DNA from: an uncultured Caldilinea sp.
GTDB taxonomy: Bacteria > Chloroflexota > Anaerolineae > Caldilineales > Caldilineaceae
Assembly (NCBI RefSeq): GCF_937128415.1
Contig: NZ_CAKZMJ010000075.1
Span: 1 to 15,266, forward strand
Length of the DNA stretch: 15,266 bases
Reading direction: 5' to 3'
Below the pieces are notes generated by a model that had not been told where the DNA came from, ran no database searches, and worked only from the letters and a program-made list of their open reading frames with translations. The stretch's first letter is position 1. Each line of letters begins with the position of its first letter. Made by a program: the position numbers and the translations under genes. Positions 1-15,266 of this stretch are shown piece by piece.

Positions 1-32
1 ATCAAGAACGTGCGGCTTTCAGCCGCACTACC
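1..32. repeat. REP-like hairpin repeat, copy 1
   Basis: The copy starts with atcaagaac and then forms a perfect 8-bp hairpin, gtgcggct (10-17) paired with agccgcac (21-28) around a 3-nt loop. A near-identical copy lies at 82-114. The pairing and repetition are seen directly. Classing it as a REP-like dispersed element is inference, because only two copies are visible and the window begins exactly at copy 1. Confidence 0.6.
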
Positions 33-81
33 GGCGTAGATGCACGCGCCGCTTCTCGACCGTGACCAGGCGGAGCGGCCC

Positions 82-114
82 ATCAAGAACGTGCGGCTGG
101 GAGCCGCACCTACC
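82..114. repeat. REP-like hairpin repeat, copy 2
   Basis: This second copy shares the first 17 bases with the copy at 1-32. Its hairpin is gtgcggct (91-98) and agccgcac (102-109) around ggg, followed by cctacc where copy 1 has tacc. Only the loop and the 3' junction differ, so the stem is conserved while the loop drifts, as is usual for REP/MITE-like hairpins. About 50 bp of unrelated sequence separates the copies. Confidence 0.6.
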
Positions 115-211
115 AGCACTGTAGGCGATCCCTCAACCCGGTCGATCGATTGCCAGGTTTGACTCGTAACTTCCAAGAATCCACCGGAGCAATTTCAGGA
201 GCGAGTGTGGA

Positions 212-248
212 TTGTGTAAAATTGCACAAAAGATGCACAATGTTTGTG
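212..248. promoter_or_regulatory. cluster of TTGTG/CACAA half-sites upstream of sdhC
   Basis: Four half-sites sit in an AT-rich stretch: TTGTG 212-216, CACAA 225-229, CACAA 236-240 and TTGTG 244-248. The first pair is TTGTG-N8-CACAA, which has the TGTG-N8-CACA spacing of CRP/FNR-superfamily sites. The second pair is CACAA-tgt-TTGTG, an everted arrangement. The symmetry is seen directly. Binding by a CRP/FNR-type regulator of the sdh operon is inference, and the site is about 200 bp upstream of the start codon. Confidence 0.35.
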
Positions 249-310
249 ATATATTTCAAATCTAAAAATACATCTGTTCTCTCATGCGAAAAAATTCACT
301 AAAGGTATGC

Positions 311-352
311 TGCGTTCCAGTTTTTTCTGGCGCTGTGATATGATGGAACGCA
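311..352 (+). promoter_or_regulatory. candidate sdhCAB promoter within an inverted repeat
   Basis: A TATGAT hexamer at 339-344 matches the sigma-70 -10 consensus at five of six positions. No good -35 box lies 16-18 bp upstream. The region is bracketed by a perfect 9-bp inverted repeat, tgcgttcca (311-319) and tggaacgca (344-352); a smaller hairpin ccag-tttttt-ctgg (317-330) shares its left arm. The right arm overlaps the -10 box, so a bound repressor or activator could act there. Promoter identity is inference. The predicted leader would be roughly 90 nt. Confidence 0.35.
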
Positions 353-360
353 CTGATCGA

Positions 361-390
361 TTTGAGTCCATCGTGTTTGAGTCCATCGTG
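361..390. repeat. perfect 15-bp tandem duplication in the sdh leader
   Basis: The unit tttgagtccatcgtg occurs twice head to tail (361-375 and 376-390) in the presumed 5' untranslated region of sdhC. It is best read as a recent slippage or duplication product. A regulatory role is not shown. Confidence 0.8.
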
Positions 391-444
391 TCTTCTCGCG
401 TGCACCGAATCAACCGGTAAGATGCAGCAGAACAGGAGTCTTCG

Positions 445-3101
<2,657 letters not shown>

Positions 3102-3121
3102 TAGACAGGAAGGGGGCTGTT

Positions 3122-3877
<756 letters not shown>

Positions 3878-3921
3878 AGGGGAGCGTTCGCTCAACCCCG
3901 CGCACTTACTCCATCGAGTGC

Positions 3922-3968
3922 AAGGCGGATTGCGTTGTCGGCTCTACGACAATGCAATCCGCCTTTTT
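3922..3968 (+). terminator. intrinsic terminator of sdhCAB
   Basis: aaggcggattgc (3922-3933) pairs perfectly with gcaatccgcctt (3954-3965). The stem extends inward by gttgtcg (3934-3940) with cgacaat (3947-3953) through one G-T pair, giving 19 paired positions around a 6-nt loop, gctcta. A run of five T (3964-3968) overlaps the stem end. On the opposite strand no T run follows, so it should act only on the + strand transcript, protecting the convergent gene at 4002. Confidence 0.85.
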
Positions 3969-4001
3969 GATCTTCTATTTCTGCCTCCTGCGCCCGACGT
4001 C

Positions 4002-5660
<1,659 letters not shown>

Positions 5661-5707
5661 AAGAGGCGCTTCCGGTGGAATTGGGAGTGAGATGGTTGTA
5701 TGAAGCT

Positions 5708-5737
5708 ACTATGGTTAGCGCTGTGCGTGACCGTCAA
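5708..5737 (-). promoter_or_regulatory. candidate promoter of the amidohydrolase gene
   Basis: Read on the minus strand, TTGACG (5737-5732) is a five-of-six -35 box. CATAGT (5713-5708), a four-of-six -10 box, follows after 18 bp. Transcription would start near 5701, giving a leader of about 40 nt before ATG 5660. The hexamers are seen directly; activity is inferred. Confidence 0.45.
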
Positions 5738-5773
5738 GTTATATCTAACTGAAGTTTAGTTGACGTTTCAGTT
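5732..5773. promoter_or_regulatory. interleaved inverted repeats over the -35 region
   Basis: Two inverted repeats interlock here: cgtcaa (5732-5737) with ttgacg (5760-5765), and aactgaa (5747-5753) with ttcagtt (5767-5773). One arm coincides with the -35 box of the candidate amidohydrolase promoter. This suggests operator sites for a dimeric regulator. The repeats are real, but their use is inference. Confidence 0.35.
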
Positions 5774-5966
5774 CCTCCTATTCTGGCCCGGGAGTGGAGC
5801 AGTATGGACGATCTGCACCGCTTGGTGCTAAGAAACCTGGGCTTGTAACATTGCGAATTTTGAGAATATCTCGGCGCGTAAATTTAGCAGATGAAGTCAT
5901 TTCAATTCACCAAGTTGGAAACTCTAACGGCTGGGCGGCGGGTTAAGCTTCCTGTCAATGATAACC
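5774..5966. other. AT-richer intergenic stretch without a recognisable gene
   Basis: Together with the promoter region to its left this makes a gap of about 300 bp between two minus-strand genes. The only short reading frame worth a look is 14 codons from ATG 5804, and it is unsupported. Near the HEPN gene stop lie ggtta (5941-5945) and taacc (5962-5966), too weak a pair to call a terminator. The left boundary of the AT-rich segment lies somewhere in this stretch. Confidence 0.5.
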
Positions 5967-7304
5967 TTAAGTCCGCAATATCTGCTCGTCGAACCACGAG
6001 ACCAAATCATTAGGGTTATTCATAGATTTAAAAGGCTCATCTACAAGTATCCGTAAGATACATTTTTTTGTTATGGACCTAATTAATCCCAAGTCTGCAT
6101 ATTTGACCTCATATTTACCGCTATGAACTATTTGAGATCTTATTCTATATAAATCTCGGACTTGCTCAGATAGTCTACGACGAGCTTGTAGATCTCTTCC
6201 GAGAAGATGCGCAACGCGTACCCGTAAACGATAGCCAAGCTCATCCCTATCATTCTCCGCAAGCATGATGCTTTCCAGAGCAATCATATACAACAGAAAG
6301 GCTTCCTCCCTCCTATTATCCACCGTTGCTCTACCCGCCCATTGCATTGCAGCAACCAGTCTGTCCTCTAACTTGCTCCGTTGTTCTTTTGAAAGAATGT
6401 TGCTAATGGTGGCAAAACCTAAAGTTTTGCGAGCGTCTAAATCCGAGAGCTCTCGTAGCGACAAGGGGCTAAGTGGCCCAGTGACTTTCATTTGTAGATT
6501 AACTGCTGGTCTATTACTCTGGAGTAAAACAGGAATGGTCATCGCAGTTCTTTCAGCTTCTCCAATGATAAACAGGTGGCCCTTCGATGGGAGCATGTCA
6601 CTATAGAAGTTGATGATATCAAGTGTTAGACGCAACTCTTTTAAGGCCAAAGATCTGGCTGCATCTGCTTCGATGGCTGATACATCGGTTATGCCAATTG
6701 GCTTCTCTATGATGTCTTTCATCCAGTCGTCCATCCAGTCGTCAATGATTTTTGCTTTTATCTGCCTTTCTTGCTCGCTTACTTCCTGATGATCAAGAAT
6801 TTGCTCAAACTCGCCGAGATGTTCATCTCCAAATATGCAGAAAGTTACGTTGCCAACTTTGACAGGCAAACCATCCGCTGCTAATCCGTTGACCGGATAA
6901 TATACCCGGAAGGTGCAAGGTTTCGCATTAAGAGCTGTTTTCAAGTTTTGAGTTGCTTTTACAAGGCGCTGCTCGATAGATTGGTTGGAACGACGTCCGT
7001 TGATGTCTAGGATTTCCAGAATCGCCTTCTGGTAAAGACTCTCAACAGCTTTAGGGCTGATTTGCTCACGAGATGTCGCAACTTCAACGAGTTTGCGGAG
7101 GCATTCTCTGTAATTTTGGGCCTCTATCCCGGTGAGCAAAACCGCTCCGTCTTCGGAGCTTGAAAAGATTATTTCGGGGATAAACCCCTCTGAAAGAGGT
7201 TCAAGGGGTAATAACGACTTCACAAAATGCGTAAATTCCTCTAGAGCTTTATCCAGATCTGGAATGTCTTTTTGCGAATTGGACTTCATCTGTTTACTCA
7301 CCAT
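5967..7304 (-). CDS. Apea-like HEPN domain protein
   Basis: A protein of about 445 aa with no signal peptide or membrane segment. The C-terminal ~130 residues look like an Apea-type HEPN domain: a helix with EEAFLLYMIALESIMLAEN, then RLRVRVAHLLG, then LYRIRSQIVHSGKYEV. The last holds R394-S-Q-I-V-H399 (numbered from an upstream ATG at 7319), the Rx4H motif of HEPN ribonucleases. The N-terminal two thirds is not recognised. HEPN proteins of this type occur in abortive-infection, toxin-antitoxin and other defence settings; ribonuclease activity here is inferred. ATG 7304 is preferred over ATG 7319 because AGGA lies 5 nt upstream. The gene is clearly AT-richer than its neighbours, suggesting transfer. 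No antitoxin or partner gene is adjacent. An internal 12-bp duplication gives DDWMDDWM. Confidence 0.75.
   Translation of the reverse strand: MVSKQMKSNSQKDIPDLDKALEEFTHFVKSLLPLEPLSEGFIPEIIFSSSEDGAVLLTGIEAQNYRECLRKLVEVATSREQISPKAVESLYQKAILEILDINGRRSNQSIEQRLVKATQNLKTALNAKPCTFRVYYPVNGLAADGLPVKVGNVTFCIFGDEHLGEFEQILDHQEVSEQERQIKAKIIDDWMDDWMKDIIEKPIGITDVSAIEADAARSLALKELRLTLDIINFYSDMLPSKGHLFIIGEAERTAMTIPVLLQSNRPAVNLQMKVTGPLSPLSLRELSDLDARKTLGFATISNILSKEQRSKLEDRLVAAMQWAGRATVDNRREEAFLLYMIALESIMLAENDRDELGYRLRVRVAHLLGRDLQARRRLSEQVRDLYRIRSQIVHSGKYEVKYADLGLIRSITKKCILRILVDEPFKSMNNPNDLVSWFDEQILRT
6720..6743. repeat. 12-bp tandem duplication inside the HEPN gene
   Basis: catccagtcgtc is present twice in tandem (6720-6731 and 6732-6743). 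It keeps the reading frame and duplicates four residues, giving DDWMDDWM in a charged helical stretch. It is probably a recent in-frame slippage event. Confidence 0.8.
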
Positions 7305-7319
7305 TGCGGTCCTGTACAT

Positions 7320-7657
7320 CTTTCATAGTAGCACTCACAAGTGGCTCAATGGCTCGTGTTTCAACTCAGTGTACAGCGCTCTCGGCTAAAGGTGTTTGTT
7401 AACTCCTGTTTTTGTTGAGAAAGAACCACCTACACGAGCAGGATGTACATTTGTCAGGTAGGCCGGTGCACCAGACCAGTACAACCTATGGAGTTTCAGT
7501 GTTGTAAGCCTAAACGCTATGAATTGGTTCTTCGGTAAAAACCCTCACCGTAAATCAAACAATTTGGATAAGGCCTGTTAGCACTGTTTCACACGCAATC
7601 TACGCAACACTATAAGTGAAAATCTTCTCACCATCAACCCGATCTCCGCACCCGCCC
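7320..7657. other. AT-richer intergenic region between HEPN gene and kinase gene
   Basis: This stretch of about 340 bp lies upstream of the HEPN gene and downstream of the kinase gene, so it should contain the HEPN promoter. A minus-strand TACTAT near the first ATG could be a -10 box, but no matching -35 was found. A short + strand frame (7519-7581, 20 codons, open back to 7462) has no ribosome-binding site and no recognised product. No transposon ends or direct repeats bounding the AT-rich segment were found by eye. Confidence 0.5.
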
Positions 7658-7679
7658 AAAAAAAGGCGCAATCACCGCC
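7658..7679 (-). terminator. weak candidate terminator of the sugar operon
   Basis: On the minus strand, 10 nt after the kinase stop codon, ggcg (7679-7676) and cgcc (7668-7665) form a 4-bp stem around a 7-nt loop, followed at once by seven T (7664-7658). The T tract and position fit an intrinsic terminator, but the stem is short. Confidence 0.4.
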
Positions 7680-7689
7680 AGAACCTCGA

Positions 7690-9216
7690 TCACATCGAAA
7701 CCGCTGCGCCTCCTTGTCCCTGCGCCTTCCTTTCATGCAATCTGGCAACGACGGCGCGGTAGTCGGCGTAGCATTCGAGGTAGCCGGGTTGAAGGGTCGG
7801 ATCGGGCGAGATTTCTTTCATCGGGCGTCGCCAGGCGCGCGTTGCCGCAACCACATCGGGGCCAAGCACGCCGGCGCCCACGCCGGCGAGGATGGCGGCG
7901 CCTCGCGCCGGCCAGTGGGCCTCCGGAGCTGCGTGCACGGGCCGTCCCGTCGTGTCGGCGAGCAGGCGCATCAACGTCCGGCTGCGCGTGGCGCCTCCTG
8001 ACAACAGCAGTGGAGACGTCGCCGACGCTCCTCCGGGCGCGGCGGCGCTCAATGCCTCCAGCGCCCAGCGCACCTCGCAGGCGATCCCTTCGCACAGGGC
8101 GCGCACCATGTCCGCACGCGTGTGGTCGAGGCGCAGACCCACGAAGCCTCCGCGGCCCTCGCCGAGCTGCGCGCTGCCGAGCATCGGCGCAAAGCGCAGG
8201 CCGCGCGCGCCGGGCGGGCTGGCCTCCAGCGCAGCCTCCCACAGGGCGAACCGATCGCTCGCCTCCGGCCACAGGATTTGCATCCACCAGGCGATCACGG
8301 CGCCGAATCCCCCCAGGAGCTGCGACAGCGTATACAGGCCGGGCAGGACGTGAAAGTTGAGCGCCATGCTCTCGGGCAGCCTTTCAACCGCCAGGTCAGG
8401 CGTGAGCGTCGTCAGCACCCAGGCGGTTCCCGTCGCCAGCATCGGACGCCCTGTCTCGACGACGCCCATCCCCAGCGCTGCACAACATTGATCCTGTCCG
8501 CCGACGACCACCGGCAGTTCGGCGGGCAGCCCTGTGGCCTGCGCCGCCTCCGCCGTGAGATGGCCTGCGCCTTGGCCCGCCTGCGCCAGCGTCGGCAGCT
8601 GACCAGGGGACGCGCCCGCAAACGCGCAAAGCTCCTCCGACCACGTTGCGGTTGCCCGCTCCAGCAGCAGCATTTCCGCTGCGTTGGAGAAATCGAGCAT
8701 CGGTCGGCTCGTCAGCCGCAGCAGCAGATAGCTGTGCACGTCGAGGATGTGCGCTGCGCGTTTCAGGAGCTCCGGAGACTGCTGCGCCAGCCACGCCAGC
8801 GACGCCAGCGGCAGGCCCGCGTGCGGATGCCAGCCGGTCCGTCGCCGGATGTGAGCGGCTCGCCCGTCCTTCGTCCAGCGCTCGACGATCGGCTGCGCGC
8901 GATGGTCGAGCCAGGTGATGAAGGGCGTCAGCGCCTCGCCCGCGTCATTGAGCGTCGTCACCGATCCGGCCTGGGCGGCCAGGGCCAGCGCCGCGATGCG
9001 CCCTAGCCCGGCGGCGCTCGAGGCGACGCTGCGCAACGCGGTGCAGAGCGCCTGCCAGAGCTCTTCGGGCTCCTGTTCGACCCAGCCGGGGTGCGGCGTG
9101 CGAAGGGAGACTGCGCACCGGCTAGAATGGCGCTCGTCGCCGTTGCAATCGTAGAGGACGGCCTTGACCGCCGAAGTGCCCACCTCGACGCCGAGCAAGA
9201 GCGGTTGCGCGTCCAT
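7690..9216 (-). CDS. FGGY-family carbohydrate kinase (xylulokinase-like)
   Basis: A 508-aa cytoplasmic sugar kinase of the FGGY family, expected to phosphorylate a ketose or polyol with ATP. The N-terminal actin-like domain begins LLGVEVGTSAVKAVLYD and includes TWLDHRAQ. The C-terminal domain has the catalytic Asp, D242 in GGQDQCCAALG, the phosphate-binding ATGTAW (261-266) and the nucleotide-site motif LLLSGGATRSRTLMRLLAD (about 403-421). Length matches xylulokinases (about 480-510). The first-motif Asp usual in GIDxGT is Glu here (E11). It is the last gene of the operon: ATG 9216 lies 6 nt after the stop of the isomerase gene, with ggtgag further upstream as a possible ribosome site. Substrate specificity cannot be read from the sequence; xylulose is only the nearest-family guess. 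Confidence 0.88.
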   Translation of the reverse strand: MDAQPLLLGVEVGTSAVKAVLYDCNGDERHSSRCAVSLRTPHPGWVEQEPEELWQALCTALRSVASSAAGLGRIAALALAAQAGSVTTLNDAGEALTPFITWLDHRAQPIVERWTKDGRAAHIRRRTGWHPHAGLPLASLAWLAQQSPELLKRAAHILDVHSYLLLRLTSRPMLDFSNAAEMLLLERATATWSEELCAFAGASPGQLPTLAQAGQGAGHLTAEAAQATGLPAELPVVVGGQDQCCAALGMGVVETGRPMLATGTAWVLTTLTPDLAVERLPESMALNFHVLPGLYTLSQLLGGFGAVIAWWMQILWPEASDRFALWEAALEASPPGARGLRFAPMLGSAQLGEGRGGFVGLRLDHTRADMVRALCEGIACEVRWALEALSAAAPGGASATSPLLLSGGATRSRTLMRLLADTTGRPVHAAPEAHWPARGAAILAGVGAGVLGPDVVAATRAWRRPMKEISPDPTLQPGYLECYADYRAVVARLHERKAQGQGGAAVSM

Positions 9217-9222
9217 TTCGTT

Positions 9223-10023
<801 letters not shown>

Positions 10024-10075
10024 GGGAGCAATTCTCGGTGGAGTGTGGTGCGTAGGCCGGGAAAGCGATGCAACT

Positions 10076-10891
<816 letters not shown>

Positions 10892-10901
10892 AGACAGTCG
10901 A

Positions 10902-11831
<930 letters not shown>

Positions 11832-11832
11832 A

Positions 11833-12777
<945 letters not shown>

Positions 12778-12778
12778 C

Positions 12779-12792
12779 GAAAAACGCTTTCA
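12779..12792 (-). promoter_or_regulatory. LacI-type operator-like site before the MalF-type gene
   Basis: Minus strand TGAAAGCGTTTTTC is a near-palindrome around a central CG. It resembles LacI-family and CcpA cre sites (TGWAANCGNTNWCA) at 12 of 14 positions. It overlaps the translation start region of the permease gene. Its core recurs as AAGACGCTTTCA (+ strand) at 14450-14461, upstream of the binding-protein gene. The resemblance is seen; binding is inferred. Confidence 0.35.
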
Positions 12793-12836
12793 ATTCTCTC
12801 GATCTCGCCGATCAATCTGCGTAAATGGCTTCAACG

Positions 12837-12856
12837 CCTCGTCCATCCTCGTCCAT
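12837..12856. repeat. 10-bp tandem duplication
   Basis: cctcgtccat occurs twice in tandem (12837-12846 and 12847-12856) in the gap between the binding-protein gene and the first permease gene. No function is evident. Confidence 0.7.
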
Positions 12857-12914
12857 TTTGTAGAGGCGCAGGTGTCGCTTCAGCATAATTTGTTACAGAC
12901 CACTGAGTTAAGCA

Positions 12915-12954
12915 GCCATCTTCCAGAAAGCTTTTGTGCTTTCTGGAAGATGGC
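12915..12954. promoter_or_regulatory. perfect 17-bp stem-loop between binding-protein and permease genes
   Basis: gccatcttccagaaagc (12915-12931) is exactly complementary to gctttctggaagatggc (12938-12954), with a 6-nt loop. It lies in the 258-bp gap after the binding-protein gene. On the operon (minus) strand no T tract follows, so it is not a classical terminator. Such intercistronic hairpins often stabilise the upstream mRNA, or partly terminate transcription, so that the binding protein is made in excess of the permeases. The structure is certain; that role is inference. Confidence 0.7.
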
Positions 12955-13035
12955 GACGATGACGCTGCATTCACCTGGAGCGCAGGATGCTTTCTCCTTC
13001 AAAAGCCCTGAACGAAGCGATTGCCGGTGCGCCCA

Positions 13036-14409
<1,374 letters not shown>

Positions 14410-14428
14410 ATGAGGCAGACTCCTTCCT

Positions 14429-14471
14429 GATGGGTTGTGATAAACCGACAAGACGCTTTCAGATGGGTTGT
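14429..14471. promoter_or_regulatory. direct repeats and operator-like site in the leader of the sugar operon
   Basis: gatgggttgt occurs at 14429-14438 and 14462-14471, exactly 33 bp apart, about three helical turns. Between them lies AAGACGCTTTCA (14450-14461), which matches AAAACGCTTTCA at 12781-12792 at 11 of 12 positions. Both lie in the presumed 5' untranslated region of the binding-protein gene. The repeats are seen directly; a role as regulator sites is inferred. Confidence 0.35.
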
Positions 14472-14491
14472 CTCGGCGCTCATCGACCAGA

Positions 14492-14513
14492 CGCAATGCC
14501 GCGGCGCATTGCG
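14492..14513. promoter_or_regulatory. inverted repeat at the predicted transcription start
   Basis: cgcaatgc (14492-14499) pairs with gcattgcg (14506-14513) across a 6-bp spacer. The right arm ends at the position predicted for the start of the sugar-operon transcript, so it could be an operator or a 5'-end hairpin. Confidence 0.35.
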
Positions 14514-14519
14514 CTAGCT

Positions 14520-14548
14520 ATTGTAGACGATGATTTTGAACGGTGCAA
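14520..14548 (-). promoter_or_regulatory. candidate sigma-70 promoter of the sugar operon
   Basis: On the minus strand TACAAT (14525-14520) matches the -10 consensus at five of six positions. TTGCAC (14548-14543) is a weak -35 box exactly 17 bp upstream. Transcription would begin near 14513, giving a leader of about 100 nt before ATG 14409. The weak -35 suggests an activated or regulated promoter. Confidence 0.5.
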
Positions 14549-14558
14549 CACGTTTGCA
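14544..14558. promoter_or_regulatory. palindrome overlapping the -35 box
   Basis: TGCAACACGTTTGCA has perfect 5-bp arms, TGCAA and TTGCA, around 5 bp. It covers most of the candidate -35 hexamer of the sugar operon. It resembles a LacI/GalR-family operator but with the central CG shifted by one base. Repressor binding here would block the promoter; this is inference. Confidence 0.35.
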
Positions 14559-14676
14559 AATCAACCTTTTCTGCAGTGCGGCTCACACAAATTCGGGGGC
14601 GACAGCTGCGCCAGATGCTCGAGAGCGCTTTTGAATTCCCTGTTGCGGCCTGAGTGCATCTGCAGGTGTGAAGAAG

Positions 14677-15266
<590 letters not shown>

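Noticed and set aside
5804..5848. 14-codon + strand frame after a GGAG sequence
   Set aside because: Too short and without any conserved feature to support a peptide gene.
7519..7581. 20-codon + strand frame in the AT-rich region
   Set aside because: It has no ribosome-binding site and no recognisable product; frames of this length are expected by chance in AT-rich DNA, though a gene remnant cannot be excluded.
5661..7689. Search for insertion-sequence ends, target duplications or a tRNA attachment site around the AT-rich island
   Set aside because: No terminal inverted repeats, flanking duplications, integrase or tRNA were found by eye, so the mechanism of entry is left open.
12915..12954. 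Classing the 17-bp stem-loop as a rho-independent terminator
   Set aside because: There is no T tract after the stem on the operon strand, and the downstream permease genes belong to the same transport system.
14410..14496. Longer N-terminus for the substrate-binding protein starting at 14496
   Set aside because: The 29 extra residues precede an intact signal peptide that starts at 14409 with AGGAG upstream, and they fall in the leader with its repeats.

Overview
The window looks like a chromosomal segment of a GC-rich bacterium. The style of its genes (a Bacillus/Bacteroidetes-type three-gene succinate dehydrogenase, a CUT1 sugar ABC operon without its own ATPase, a D-aminoacylase-family amidohydrolase, and REP-like hairpins) would fit a Chloroflexota (Caldilineae/Anaerolineae-like) heterotroph. 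That assignment is inference; no taxonomic marker gene is present.

Layout, left to right. Positions 1-444 are non-coding: two copies of a REP-like hairpin repeat, an AT-rich stretch with TTGTG/CACAA half-sites, an inverted repeat around a candidate -10 box, and a perfect 15-bp tandem duplication. Then comes sdhC-sdhA-sdhB on the + strand (445-3877), closed by a strong intrinsic terminator (3922-3968). A convergent minus-strand amidohydrolase of the N-acyl-D-amino-acid deacylase family follows (4002-5660); it departs from the usual metal-binding residues. Positions 5661-7689 are visibly AT-richer and hold a single minus-strand gene (5967-7304), whose C-terminus carries an Apea-like HEPN domain with the RNase-type motif Rx4H. 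It looks like horizontally acquired accessory DNA of defence/toxin type.

From 14409 down to 7690 runs a minus-strand carbohydrate operon: lipoprotein substrate-binding protein, two CUT1 permeases, SDR dehydrogenase, TIM-barrel sugar isomerase/epimerase and FGGY kinase. The logic is import of a sugar or polyol, oxidation by the SDR, isomerisation/epimerisation, then phosphorylation. The substrate is not identifiable from sequence alone, and the ATPase must be encoded elsewhere. A promoter with -35/-10 boxes, a palindrome over the -35 and further short repeats precede the operon. A perfect 17-bp stem-loop separates the binding-protein gene from the permeases. A similar 12-bp LacI-operator-like sequence occurs upstream of both the binding-protein gene and the first permease gene. 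The window ends inside a minus-strand alpha/beta hydrolase gene (14677 to the right edge), whose N-terminus lies outside.

No tRNA, rRNA, CRISPR array, insertion sequence or transposase was seen. The most unusual items are the HEPN gene in its AT-rich island, the variant metal site of the amidohydrolase, the orphan sugar operon with its repeated operator-like sites, and the repeat-rich leader of sdhCAB.
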